Origin: CAXRDE01 sp964229355
Lineage (GTDB): Bacteria > Cyanobacteriota > Sericytochromatia > UBA7694
Assembly: GCA_964229355.1 (NCBI GenBank)
Contig: CAXRDE010000008.1
Coordinates: forward strand, 1-49,328
Length of the DNA: 49,328 bases
Reading direction: 5' to 3'
The position numbers were made by a program, and so were the translations under genes. The notes under the pieces are model-generated. The model did not search any database, had not been told where the DNA came from, and saw nothing but the letters and a program-made list of their open reading frames with translations. How positions within the stretch are numbered: the first letter of the stretch is position 1; each line of letters starts with the position of its first letter. Below are positions 25,019-33,324 of this stretch, in pieces.

Positions 25019-25047
25019 AATGTGCAGGCTAGCATTTACCCTATAAA

Positions 25048-25082
25048 AAACCTGTTATTGAAGGTTTAAAATACTGTATATT
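25048..25082 (+). promoter_or_regulatory. Shared nuoE / DUF421 upstream region with inverted repeat and -10-like box
   Basis: An inverted repeat aaacct-(8 bases)-aggttt lies at 25048-25067. It is followed by TGTATATT (TATATT at 25077-25082), a plausible -10 for nuoE, whose ATG is at 25135 behind a gaagaaatcc ribosome site. The repeat could be an operator between the divergent DUF421 and nuoE genes. Confidence 0.35.
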
Positions 25083-25134
25083 AGGTAGAGCCATTTGATG
25101 GATAGCCAAACAAACCAACAATAGAAGAAATCCG

Positions 25135-25626
25135 ATGAAAGAATACACCCCTGAACAGCAGCAGCAATTTCACGCGGCTGTTGCCAAATACCCCCATAAA
25201 AAAGCAGCCACATTGACCTGCCTCTGGATTGCCCAGGAAATCGACGGCTACGTCTCTTTAGAGGCCATGGAGTATATCGCCCACATTCTTGAAATTCCTG
25301 TAACCGCTGTTTACAGCGTGGTGGGCTTTTACTCGATGTACAACACCAGCCCCGTGGGCAAATACCACTTTCAGGTTTGCCACACCCTGTCCTGTGAACT
25401 GGCCGGTTCAGAGGCGGTGATTGAGCACCTGCAAAAGCGCTTAAATATTAAGCCCGGTGAAACCAGCGAAGATGGCTTGTTCACCCTCACACGGGTCGAG
25501 TGTCTGGCCTCTTGTGGCACTGCTCCCATGTGTCAGGTGAACCGTGAATACCATGAGAATTTGACCCCTGAAACCCTTGATGTCTTAATTGATCATTTGC
25601 GCCAGGAGGCGGCCACCCATGCCTAA
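25135..25626 (+). CDS. nuoE: NADH-quinone oxidoreductase subunit E
   Basis: This 24-kDa-type subunit holds the [2Fe-2S] cluster N1a of complex I in a thioredoxin fold. The 163-residue protein has the four cluster cysteines Cys82 and Cys87 (VCHTLSC) and Cys123 and Cys127 (CLASC). It also has the family's helical N-terminus (KKAATLTCLWIAQEIDGY, YSVVGFYSMY). Length is normal. Its last 8 bases overlap the start of nuoF, as in many nuo operons. Confidence 0.95.
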   Translation: MKEYTPEQQQQFHAAVAKYPHKKAATLTCLWIAQEIDGYVSLEAMEYIAHILEIPVTAVYSVVGFYSMYNTSPVGKYHFQVCHTLSCELAGSEAVIEHLQKRLNIKPGETSEDGLFTLTRVECLASCGTAPMCQVNREYHENLTPETLDVLIDHLRQEAATHA

Positions 25627-26905
25627 ATTAAAAACCAAAATTCTTTCCAATTACTTTGGCGTAGACCAGGCCTGGACCCTGGATTTTTATCGGGGTCATG
25701 GCGGTTATGAAACCGCAAAAAAAGCCCTGACTGAGATGCAGCCCGATGAAATTACTGAAGAAGTCAAAACCTCAGGCTTGCGCGGCCGGGGTGGGGCCGG
25801 TTTTCCCACCGGAATGAAGTGGGGATTCCTGGCCAAGCCCGAAGGCAAACCCCGCTATTTATGTATCAATGCCGATGAATCGGAACCCGGTACCTTTAAA
25901 GATCGCCAGATCATGGAGTGGGATCCCCACATGCTGATTGAAGGGGTGATGATCTCCTCCTATGCCCTGGGCGTGCATACCGCCTTCATTTATATTCGGG
26001 GCGAGTTTCACTTGCCTGAAGTGCACCTGTCGCAAGCGGTGGCTGAGGCTTACGCCGCAGGTATTTTGGGTGAAGACTGCATGGGTACCGGTTACAAGCT
26101 CGATGTGGTGGTGCACCGCGGTGCTGGCGCGTACATTTGTGGTGACGAAACCGCCCTGCTGGAGTCCTTAGAAGGCAAGCGGGGATACCCCCGTTTGAAG
26201 CCACCTTTTCCTGCGGTAGAAGGCCTGTTTGGCTGCCCCACCATTATTAACAATGTGGAAAGTGTTGCCAATATTCCCTGGATTATTGCCAACGGTGGCG
26301 AAGCGTATAAGCAATTTGGTACCGAAAAGAGCCCTGGCACCCGTTTGTACGGCATTAGTGGTCATGTGAATAAGCCCGGTGTTTATGAAGAAGAACTCGG
26401 TATTCCCATCATGGAATTGATCAACGATCGCGCAGGCGGCATTAAAGGCGGCAAAAAGCTGAAAGCTGTCATTCCTGGGGGGTCTTCAACCCCCGTGCTT
26501 TTGCCGGAGGAATGCGAAGAACTCACCATGTGTTACGAGGGTGTTGCCGCTGCGGGCTCGATGTTGGGCTCAGGTGGACTCATTGTGATGGATGAAACCA
26601 CAGATATGGTTAAAGTGCTGGTCAATCTTTTGCGTTTTTACAGTCATGAATCCTGTGGGCAATGCTCACCCTGTCGTGAAGGCACGGGATGGCTTTATAA
26701 AACCATGAAAAACCTATTGGCCGGTCTGGGCGAAAGTGGCGAAATTGAAAAAATTGAAGACATCGCCAGCAATATGGAAATGCGCACCGTTTGTCCTCTG
26801 GCTGCGGCTGCCACCATGCCCACCCGTTCTTATATGAAAAAATTCCGGGGCGAGTTTGAGGCTTATTTGCGCCAGGTGGAAGCCGGTCAGGCAACGTTGG
26901 TTTAG
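25619..26905 (+). CDS. nuoF: NADH-quinone oxidoreductase subunit F
   Basis: This 51-kDa-type subunit binds NADH and FMN and cluster N3, and is where electrons enter complex I. The 428-residue protein has the NADH/FMN glycine-rich segment GLRGRGGAGFPTGMKWGF, the GAGAYICGDETALLESLEG flavin loop, and four [4Fe-4S] cysteines: Cys346, Cys349, Cys352 (SCGQCSPCREG) and Cys392 (TVCPLA). The ATG at 25619 is chosen because a strong aggagg ribosome site precedes it, and the protein then begins like other NuoF proteins; the open frame 30 bases further upstream lies in nuoE. No nuoG or membrane-arm genes follow. Confidence 0.97.
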   Translation: MPKLKTKILSNYFGVDQAWTLDFYRGHGGYETAKKALTEMQPDEITEEVKTSGLRGRGGAGFPTGMKWGFLAKPEGKPRYLCINADESEPGTFKDRQIMEWDPHMLIEGVMISSYALGVHTAFIYIRGEFHLPEVHLSQAVAEAYAAGILGEDCMGTGYKLDVVVHRGAGAYICGDETALLESLEGKRGYPRLKPPFPAVEGLFGCPTIINNVESVANIPWIIANGGEAYKQFGTEKSPGTRLYGISGHVNKPGVYEEELGIPIMELINDRAGGIKGGKKLKAVIPGGSSTPVLLPEECEELTMCYEGVAAAGSMLGSGGLIVMDETTDMVKVLVNLLRFYSHESCGQCSPCREGTGWLYKTMKNLLAGLGESGEIEKIEDIASNMEMRTVCPLAAAATMPTRSYMKKFRGEFEAYLRQVEAGQATLV

Positions 26906-26968
26906 CCCCTTACCTCAAAGAAACTTGACCGCTTGTTAAGTTTTAAATTCCCGTTAAGTCAGTTGGGG

Positions 26969-26974
26969 TATAAT
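26969..26974 (+). promoter_or_regulatory. -10 box for the zinc-ribbon gene
   Basis: A perfect TATAAT lies 34 bases before the ATG at 27009. A -35 is not convincing. Confidence 0.45.
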
Positions 26975-27008
26975 GCCCCTGAACACACTCAGAAAGAAAT
27001 ACGATTAA

Positions 27009-27575
27009 ATGTCTGAAAAAACGTGCCCTCATTGTAATTCGGTCATTCCTGCGGAAATGGCCGTGATGCCCGTTTGTTATATTTGCGGCGGCGATATGTC
27101 TGCGCAACCCACCCAGGTGTGGGCCGCCATTGACATGAAGCAAGATAACACCCGCCACTGCCCTGCCTGTAACACCGAAGTGAAATCCTTACTCACCATG
27201 GAATGTCCCAATTGTCAGGCTGAGCTGCCTGTGCCCGGTATGGCCGTGGAAGATGGCGAAAAAGAAAAAGAAAAATTCAACCAAATGGTGCAGGCTGCGG
27301 AAGCCGAAGACCGTGCTGCTGCCGCTGCTGCCGCAGCCCAGCCCGTGGCTCCTGCTGCGCCTGAACCGGTTGCGCCGCCAATCCCCGAGCCTGTGGCTCC
27401 ACCCGTCCCCGAGCCTGTGGCGAAAGCCCCCGAGCTGCCGCCGATTCCTCCCAAAGCCCCCCCTGCAGCCTCCGAGTTGCCGCCTGTGCCTCCTGCTGCT
27501 CCCACCAGGACCCCCGCTCCGGCGCAAGAAGGCTTCTTTGCACGCATTTTGCGGGCACTGGGCTTGAAAAAGTAA
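27009..27575 (+). CDS. Double zinc-ribbon protein with Pro-rich linker and amphipathic C-terminal helix
   Basis: The 188-residue protein has two zinc-ribbon-type units, Cys6/Cys9 with Cys23/Cys26 and Cys51/Cys54 with Cys66/Cys69. A charged then Ala-rich helix follows (about 80-110), and a Pro-rich stretch (about 110-170) built of repeated PEPVAPP(I/V) units. The last 14 residues (GFFARILRALGLKK) would make an amphipathic helix that could lie on the membrane. No catalytic domain is seen. It has its own TATAAT and follows nuoF by about 100 bases, so it need not be part of the nuo operon. It is likely an adaptor between a zinc-bound partner and the membrane, which is inference. Confidence 0.72.
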   Translation: MSEKTCPHCNSVIPAEMAVMPVCYICGGDMSAQPTQVWAAIDMKQDNTRHCPACNTEVKSLLTMECPNCQAELPVPGMAVEDGEKEKEKFNQMVQAAEAEDRAAAAAAAAQPVAPAAPEPVAPPIPEPVAPPVPEPVAKAPELPPIPPKAPPAASELPPVPPAAPTRTPAPAQEGFFARILRALGLKK

Positions 27576-27593
27576 GCGGTAGCGCTTAGGCGC

Positions 27594-28442
27594 TCAGTAA
27601 AGCACCAGCGCAATGGCTGCATGGGCAGCCAGAATGGGCAAAATTTGTCCCACCAGGGCCTCGTTAATCTGACGTTCCACGTACAGAAAGCCGAGGCCCT
27701 TATTTTCTGCCAAAATCAGTGGGGTTAAATAGCCCTCTCCAAACTGGGTGGGTTCGGTGATGCTGCTTTGCTGGGCCAGTAAGGTTTCAAGCAGCTGATT
27801 GGCCTTTTCAGCAAGGGCGTCGTCGGCGATGCTGTCAGGCCCCTGGTAATAAAAGTACTCTTCGGGCTTGCCTACCCGTTCGCGGGCAAAGTACAGCAAG
27901 GCCAGCTCTGAGGGGACAGAGGCGGCGGCAATTTGAATCAGGCGCTGAAGGCATTCTTCAATATGGGGCGCGCCATGTAGGTTTAAAATCGAGGCGTTTA
28001 AATAACTGAGGGTATCGCGGTGATACTGCAGCTCTTTGAGCTCACTGTGGTGTTTGAGGGCTGTGCGCACCGTGGTGTACAAACGCCGTTGGGTTAACTC
28101 TGCTTTGGGTAAATAGCCGTCAATATCGTAGTCGTCAATGACTTCTTTTTCGGGCGCAATACCGGGTTGTCCCGTGCGCAACACAATACGCACCAATTCA
28201 TTGCCCTGTTGGCCGCGAATGGCGTGAATGGCCTCTAAACCAGAGTGGTCGTTTTCCATCACCACATCCAATAGAATCACCGGCGTCTGGGGATGGGCTT
28301 GCATATAACTTACCGCTTCTGCCCCACTGTGGACACTGACCAATTCAATGGGCTGACCCTGATAATCCATTTTCTTAAGGCTGAGGCGGGTTAAATCATG
28401 GATTTCTGGATCGTCGTCTACAACCAGTACTGTGTGCTTCAT
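27594..28442 (-). CDS. Response regulator receiver with DUF3369-like domain, no output domain
   Basis: The 282-residue protein begins with a receiver domain: acidic pocket at residues 9-11 (VVDDD), phospho-acceptor Asp59 (LLDVVMEND) and a VLRTGQPGIAPE-type loop. The loop VIDDYDIDGYLPKAELTQRRL and the following 150 residues match the DUF3369 type, in which a GAF-like domain follows the receiver. In the usual forms an HD-GYP c-di-GMP phosphodiesterase comes next; here the protein ends after the GAF-like part (LAAHAAIALVLY). I start at the ATG at 28442, which has an aggag ribosome site and begins MKHTVLVVDDD; the frame is open further upstream without signals. It is divergent from fliD. Confidence 0.85.
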   Translation of the reverse strand: MKHTVLVVDDDPEIHDLTRLSLKKMDYQGQPIELVSVHSGAEAVSYMQAHPQTPVILLDVVMENDHSGLEAIHAIRGQQGNELVRIVLRTGQPGIAPEKEVIDDYDIDGYLPKAELTQRRLYTTVRTALKHHSELKELQYHRDTLSYLNASILNLHGAPHIEECLQRLIQIAAASVPSELALLYFARERVGKPEEYFYYQGPDSIADDALAEKANQLLETLLAQQSSITEPTQFGEGYLTPLILAENKGLGFLYVERQINEALVGQILPILAAHAAIALVLY

Positions 28443-28562
28443 GGGGGGCTCCTGCCGCATAAAAGTTGTACGTGTCAATTTTGCGTACTGTGTCAATTCT
28501 AACCAAAAAAGAAGCGCTTTGCAAAACTTAACATGATTTGACTTCGGCCCCACAGAAAATTG

Positions 28563-28568
28563 TATAAT
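28563..28568 (+). promoter_or_regulatory. Sigma-70-like promoter of fliD
   Basis: TATAAT at 28563-28568 with TTGACT at 28538-28543 (19-base spacer) precedes a strong aaggagg ribosome site (28581-28587). No sigma-28 or sigma-54 type promoter is evident, which is unusual for a late flagellar gene. Confidence 0.45.
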
Positions 28569-28597
28569 GAACTTAAGCGCAAGGAGGCTTTTTGAAG

Positions 28598-30373
28598 ATG
28601 GGTAATATTGCATTTGGTGGTCTGGCATCGGGGTTAAACACAGCGTCGATTATTCAACAGCTTTTGGCGCTGGAAAGTCGCCCCATCAACCTCTTAAATA
28701 CCCAACGGGAAACCCTACGCTCTCAGCAAGACGCTTACAAAGATCTCAATACCCGTATTAACGGCCTTGAAAATGCCGCGTTTGAGTTAACCAAAATCTC
28801 CTCTTTATTGGGCCGTGAGTCTAATTCTTCAGATACCGACACCCTGTTGGCCACCGCCAACGCCAACGCCCTCACCGGCAGTTACGAAATTGAAGTCTTG
28901 CAGTTGGCCACCGCCAGCCGCTTACAGACTGGCACCGGCGCGGGCTCCGGCAATACCCTGGGCGGTGTTGCGGACACCAGCGACTTTTCGGGCGAAACCC
29001 TTGCGCAGATCAACCTGAACAACCGCGTGCGTGAGCCCCTGACCGAAGGCACCTTTTTTGTGAATGGTCAGTCCATTTCGGTCCTGGCAGGGGACACCTT
29101 AGATGACGTGCTCGGCAAAGTCAGTACGGCCACCGCTGGCACGGTCACCGGTGACCTGGTGACCGATCCCGCCCAGGGAGGCAATGTATTGCGTTTGAGC
29201 AGTGCTTCACCCATTGTGCTCAGCCAGGGCACCAGCAATTTTTTGAGCGCTTTTAAGCTCGATACTGCCAGTTACAGCGGTGGCACCCTCGAAAGTACAG
29301 GGGCCGTCAACGCGGTACGCTCAGATCTGAAGTTAGATGGTTCTGAGGGCAGTACAAATCTGGCCCAGTCCGTGGGCAGTGGCATATTGACCCTGAATAA
29401 TGTGTCCATTAACTACGACGCCAGCACCGATACCCTCAACGATCTGGTGCAGCGTATTAACGCTTCCGAGGCCGGTGTGCGCGCCAGCTTTTCGCAAGCG
29501 GGGGGCGGCAGACTGAGCCTGGTGTCCAAAAGCAATGGTCCCCTGGCCATTCAAATTGCCGATACAGGCAATGTGGCCAATGCCTTAGGCTTACAGGCCA
29601 CCGACTCACTCCAGGTGGGCAAAAGCGCCCAATTGCGTGTGGACGGAGGGGCGGTACAGTCCTTTAACCAAAACACAGGGGTTCAGGCGGACGGTGCCGA
29701 AGGCCTGGTGTTGGACCTGCGCGCGGCCAATGTGGGCAATCCGGTATCGGTGACGGTGGCGGTGGATACGGAAGCGGCCACCTCAAAAATTCAAAACTTT
29801 GTCGATCAGTACAACCAGTTAAACACCCGCATTAATGAGCTCACCGCCTATAACCCCCAAACGGGGAGCAAAGGTGTGCTGCTCTCCGATTTTTCGGTGA
29901 ATAATTTGCGCCAGCGCATGAATGATCTGGTGTTTCGTCAGGTGAACGGTTTAGACGGCAGCAATTCACGGGGTTCTCTGGCGGAGTTGGGCTTGAGTAC
30001 CGGAGCCATTGGCGCCCTGCCGGGCAGCACCACGAAACTGGAGTTTAACGCCAGTCAGTTTGAAGCGGCTTTAGCGGCGGATCCTACACGGGTAGCCCAG
30101 CTACTGGGGGCCGAAGACACCAGCTCTGGGGCCAATGTGGGCGTCATGACGCAAATCAAGGATTACCTTGAGCGCATTAGCAGCAGTACGGGTATTTTTT
30201 CGGAGCGTCAACGCAGCGCGGGTCGCCAAATTGACGACATTGGGGATCGCATTCAAACCCTCAATGAGCGTCTGGACCGTAAACAGGAACGCTTAGAAGC
30301 CCAGTTTACCTTGTTAGAGCGAACCCTGGCTGATCTGCAAGCCCAGCAGAGCAGCCTGGCCGGGTTGTTTTAA
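28598..30373 (+). CDS. fliD: Flagellar hook-associated protein 2, filament cap
   Basis: FliD caps the growing flagellar filament and helps flagellin fold in place. The 591-residue protein has the FliD N-terminal pattern FGGLASGLNTASIIQQLLALE, a variable middle with repeated adhesion-like beta domains (TEGTFFVNGQSISVLAGDTLDDVLGKV, GSGILTLNNVSINY), and a coiled-coil C-terminus ending LERTLADLQAQQSSLAGLF, like other FliD proteins. The ATG at 28598 is the best start: the aaggagg site is 10 bases upstream. A TTG at 28592 is possible but too close. No other flagellar gene is visible in the window. Confidence 0.93.
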   Translation: MGNIAFGGLASGLNTASIIQQLLALESRPINLLNTQRETLRSQQDAYKDLNTRINGLENAAFELTKISSLLGRESNSSDTDTLLATANANALTGSYEIEVLQLATASRLQTGTGAGSGNTLGGVADTSDFSGETLAQINLNNRVREPLTEGTFFVNGQSISVLAGDTLDDVLGKVSTATAGTVTGDLVTDPAQGGNVLRLSSASPIVLSQGTSNFLSAFKLDTASYSGGTLESTGAVNAVRSDLKLDGSEGSTNLAQSVGSGILTLNNVSINYDASTDTLNDLVQRINASEAGVRASFSQAGGGRLSLVSKSNGPLAIQIADTGNVANALGLQATDSLQVGKSAQLRVDGGAVQSFNQNTGVQADGAEGLVLDLRAANVGNPVSVTVAVDTEAATSKIQNFVDQYNQLNTRINELTAYNPQTGSKGVLLSDFSVNNLRQRMNDLVFRQVNGLDGSNSRGSLAELGLSTGAIGALPGSTTKLEFNASQFEAALAADPTRVAQLLGAEDTSSGANVGVMTQIKDYLERISSSTGIFSERQRSAGRQIDDIGDRIQTLNERLDRKQERLEAQFTLLERTLADLQAQQSSLAGLF

Positions 30374-30390
30374 GGCTTCAACGGCCTTTT
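30372..30390 (+). terminator. Weak terminator after fliD
   Basis: A 5-bp stem (aaggc / gcctt) with a 7-base loop is followed by TTTT right after the fliD stop. Strength is doubtful. Confidence 0.4.
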
Positions 30391-30509
30391 AGCGACCGGT
30401 ACATGTCAGTATTCTCACGGGTTTTTTGAATTTCTTGGAATCATCTTCTGACAATTGGCCTTCTTTTCAAGGCATAATGGAAGAAAAATACCTTCAGGAA
30501 CCTTGTGTT

Positions 30510-30953
30510 ATGTCTACGAAAAAAAGTATTGCCACCCTTCAAGATGAACTTATTGAAGAGTTTTCTGAATTTGAAGATTGGCAAGAAAAATACGAATTCA
30601 TCATTGAATTGGGCTTTGATCTGCCTGACTTTGACTGCGCTTATAAAAATGAGGAACATCGGATTCTCGGGTGTCAGTCTAACGTATGGATTCACACGGA
30701 CTATGATGCAGAACAGCACCAGATGCGGTATACCGCAGACAGTGAATCGATGATTGTTAAAGGTCTGATTTCAATGCTGGTGCACGTGTTGTCAGCACAG
30801 CCGCCTGAAGCTATTTTGGCCGCTGATCTCCATTTTTTAAACGAAATTGGACTGGATCGGCATTTGTCGTCTACCCGCTCGAACGGGCTGGTGTCGATGA
30901 TCCAAGAAATGAAAAAACAGGCAGCGCTGCACGTACGTGAAGGTGCTGTATAG
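30510..30953 (+). CDS. sufE: SufE-type cysteine desulfurase-activating protein
   Basis: SufE accepts sulfur from the desulfurase SufS on a conserved cysteine and passes it to the Fe-S assembly scaffold. The 147-residue protein has the acceptor Cys55 in ILGCQSNVW, the RHLSSTRSNGLVSMI C-terminal motif and the DWQEKYEFIIELG start region. The ATG at 30510 has an aggaa ribosome site about 10 bases upstream; the longer frame has no signal. No SufS is nearby. It is followed by hpd after 9 bases and probably shares its mRNA. Confidence 0.93.
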   Translation: MSTKKSIATLQDELIEEFSEFEDWQEKYEFIIELGFDLPDFDCAYKNEEHRILGCQSNVWIHTDYDAEQHQMRYTADSESMIVKGLISMLVHVLSAQPPEAILAADLHFLNEIGLDRHLSSTRSNGLVSMIQEMKKQAALHVREGAV

Positions 30954-30962
30954 GAGGAAATG

Positions 30963-32105
30963 ATGCAAACCACGGGAGCAAAAAAAGAAAGCCTGGGACT
31001 CTGGGGTTGGGATACCTTTGACTTCATTGTGCAGGATCTTGAGCGCAGCGAACGCTTTTATACCCAGTCTTTTGGCCTACCCTTGCTAGCGAAGTCCACT
31101 GAAAAACACACCCATGAAACCGGCGAAGACAGCCGTTTGTTTGGGCAACATGGCATTTCGATTGCCTGTATTGCCCCCAAAGAACGGGGTTCGCGGGCAG
31201 ATCGCTGGTTAAAACACCATCCCGATGGCGTGGCCGTGGTGGGCCTGCGGGTCAAAAACTTAGCCCATACCCACCGGGTCTTAAGCGAGCGGGGCGCTAC
31301 CTTTTCCACCCCGATTGTGCAGGCCACGGACGCTCAGGGAGAACCTTACCAGTATTTTGAAATCACCACCCCGCTGGGGGCAGTACGCTATCGCTTTGTA
31401 CAGCGAGAACTCAAAACCCTGCCCCCTGGCTTTCAGCGGGTGGCTCCCCAGGAGCAATTATTGGTGCCTTACCAGAGCATTGACCACGTGACCGCCAATA
31501 TGCTTAGCTTAGAGCCGTATATTTCCTGGCTCAAAGATATTCTGGGCTTTGAAGAATATTGGAACGTGCGTTTTCACACTTCTGATACCCAGGGTGATGA
31601 AGGTTCAGGGCTGGCGTCTACCGTCATGTGGGACCCGGAATCCAAAATCAAGCTGGCCAATAACGAACCCGCTGTCCCCAATTTTGAAGGCAGCCAGGTG
31701 TACACCTTTGTGGAAGACAACGTGGGGGCGGGTGTGCAGCACATTGCCTTTCATGTGCCCGAAATTCAGGGCACCATTGATACCCTGCAGCGCAAGGGGC
31801 TCAGCTTTTTAGATGTACCTGACACCTATTACGATATGCTGCCCCAGCGTTTAAAAGATCAAAATGTGAACAATTTTACCGAAGACATTGAAGCCCTGAA
31901 AAAACTGGGGATTTTGGTGGACGGTGACGACGATAAATACCTGTTGCAAATTTTTATGCAAGAAGCTGCAGCGGTGTATGAGGAAGAAAAGGCCGGCCCT
32001 TTCTTCTTTGAAATTATTCAGCGCAAAGGGGCTACCCTTTTCGGGGAAGGCAACTTCCGGGCGCTCTTTGAAGCCATCGAACGGGATCAAAAGGCACGCA
32101 AATAA
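30963..32105 (+). CDS. hpd: 4-hydroxyphenylpyruvate dioxygenase
   Basis: This Fe(II) enzyme turns 4-hydroxyphenylpyruvate into homogentisate, in tyrosine breakdown or as a precursor of quinones and pigments. The 380-residue protein has two vicinal-oxygen-chelate halves and the three iron ligands His175 (SIDHVTAN), His260 (VQHIAFH) and Glu350 (FFFEIIQRKG). The C-terminal ATLFGEGNFRALFEAIE is typical. I prefer the ATG at 30963, 5 bases after the aggagg site; an ATG at 30960 lies only 2 bases from it. No homogentisate dioxygenase is in the window. Its stop overlaps the next start (TAATG). Confidence 0.95.
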   Translation: MQTTGAKKESLGLWGWDTFDFIVQDLERSERFYTQSFGLPLLAKSTEKHTHETGEDSRLFGQHGISIACIAPKERGSRADRWLKHHPDGVAVVGLRVKNLAHTHRVLSERGATFSTPIVQATDAQGEPYQYFEITTPLGAVRYRFVQRELKTLPPGFQRVAPQEQLLVPYQSIDHVTANMLSLEPYISWLKDILGFEEYWNVRFHTSDTQGDEGSGLASTVMWDPESKIKLANNEPAVPNFEGSQVYTFVEDNVGAGVQHIAFHVPEIQGTIDTLQRKGLSFLDVPDTYYDMLPQRLKDQNVNNFTEDIEALKKLGILVDGDDDKYLLQIFMQEAAAVYEEEKAGPFFFEIIQRKGATLFGEGNFRALFEAIERDQKARK

Positions 32106-32857
32106 TGAAAAAGCACGGGATACACACACTGGTGATGGGCTGTTGTTTGGCTCTGTTCAGCGCGGGCGGACTTCACGCTTGCGTGGAGCCGGGGATTATG
32201 GGGTCGGGGGTTCCCCGTACGGAATCCCGTGACCTGAGCGCCTTTTCATCGGTGGCTGTGTATAACGGTTTTGAATTTGTGTTCATTGAAAACAATCAGC
32301 GGGCGATTCCCACCGTGCGCCTGACCATTGACGATAATCTCTCTCCCTTTGTAGACATGACCGTCAACAATGGTCAGTTGATTGTGCGCTTGAATCAATT
32401 GGTATCCAGTGCCACCCGGCGCATTGAGGTGGAAGGCCCTCCCCTGGCGGGCCTTCGCCTCTTTGGCCGCTCCAAAGGCAATGTCAGCCGCTGGGTGAGT
32501 CGTTTTCCGGTGCGCATTGAAGTGGATGCCAATTCAAATCTAGAAATTGGTGCCTTAGAGGCGGACTCGGCTCAGATTCAGGTCACTGGACAATCTACCC
32601 TGAACATTACCGGTGGAGCGGTTTCGAGCGTTGTTTTGACCGCCAATAACCGCTCCAATGTACGTGCCGAGGCCATGCGCACCCAGCGGGTAGATGCCAC
32701 TCTGACCGATCGTTCCCTTGCCCGGGTCAATGTTTTGACCCTGTTAAACGCGACGCTGAGCTCCACCTCTGAGCTCAGCTATTCGGGTAATCCCCAGATT
32801 CGGCCTAACCTACTGGACCGCGACTCGCGCCTGACCCCCTTAGATGTGGGTGGCTAG
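32105..32857 (+). CDS. DUF2807 (head GIN domain) lipoprotein
   Basis: The 250-residue protein has a lipoprotein leader ending at LHAC (Cys26) and a right-handed beta-structure of DUF2807 type. It shows the opening R-x-L-S-x-F-x-x-V-x-V-x-x-G (RDLSAFSSVAVYNGFEFVF), regularly spaced strands, and Ser/Asn-rich repeats (NSNLEIGAL, GQSTLNITGG, ANNRSNVRAEA). The family is found on outer surfaces of many bacteria with no proven role. Its ATG overlaps the hpd stop by one base, so the two are translated together, an unusual pairing. Confidence 0.85.
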   Translation: MKKHGIHTLVMGCCLALFSAGGLHACVEPGIMGSGVPRTESRDLSAFSSVAVYNGFEFVFIENNQRAIPTVRLTIDDNLSPFVDMTVNNGQLIVRLNQLVSSATRRIEVEGPPLAGLRLFGRSKGNVSRWVSRFPVRIEVDANSNLEIGALEADSAQIQVTGQSTLNITGGAVSSVVLTANNRSNVRAEAMRTQRVDATLTDRSLARVNVLTLLNATLSSTSELSYSGNPQIRPNLLDRDSRLTPLDVGG

Positions 32858-32879
32858 AGACCGGCGGTTCGTTGAAGGC

Positions 32880-33200
32880 TTAAACGCTGACTTTGCGACC
32901 CATAAAAACGCGGTATGCGGCCAAAATAATGATCGCGCCCACCACAGAGGCCAGGAACCCGGCGCTGGCACCAGGGGGGTAAAAGCCTGCCAGACGACCC
33001 AGCAGTGAGGCGGTAAAGGAACCGGCAATCCCCAATAAGGCGGTCATTAAGAATCCGCCCCCGTCGCGACCGGGCATAATAAACTTGGCCAGGGCACCGG
33101 CGATAAAACCAATCAATAAGGTCCAAACTAAGGCCAGTACAGGGCCTGTCAGCAAAGCAATGGCGATTAACACCAACACAACAGTAAGTACAATGGGCAT
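32880..33200 (-). CDS. GlsB/YeaQ/YmgE-family small membrane protein
   Basis: The 106-residue protein has three to four membrane helices. It carries the family signature LIGFIAGALAKFIMPGRDGGGF followed by a TALLGIAGSFTASLLGR loop and a closing VVGAIIILAAYRVF helix. Members are stress-linked inner-membrane proteins named transglycosylase-associated, without enzymatic proof. The start has an aagaggt ribosome site. It is convergent with the DUF2807 gene. Confidence 0.93.
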   Translation of the reverse strand: MPIVLTVVLVLIAIALLTGPVLALVWTLLIGFIAGALAKFIMPGRDGGGFLMTALLGIAGSFTASLLGRLAGFYPPGASAGFLASVVGAIIILAAYRVFMGRKVSV

Positions 33201-33324
33201 GATCTAAAAACCTCTTTTCTTTGGCTTTTATGCTATCAGAAAGCCTATTAAAAGCGTATTAAGAGTGCAATACCCAGAGTGGCTATGTAATGCGGTATTA
33301 TAGTAAAAAATCGGAGGAAATCCT

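Noticed and set aside
28443..28628. Longer start for the response regulator, overlapping the fliD start
   Set aside because: The receiver domain begins exactly at 28442 behind a ribosome site; the extension has no such features and crosses the fliD promoter.
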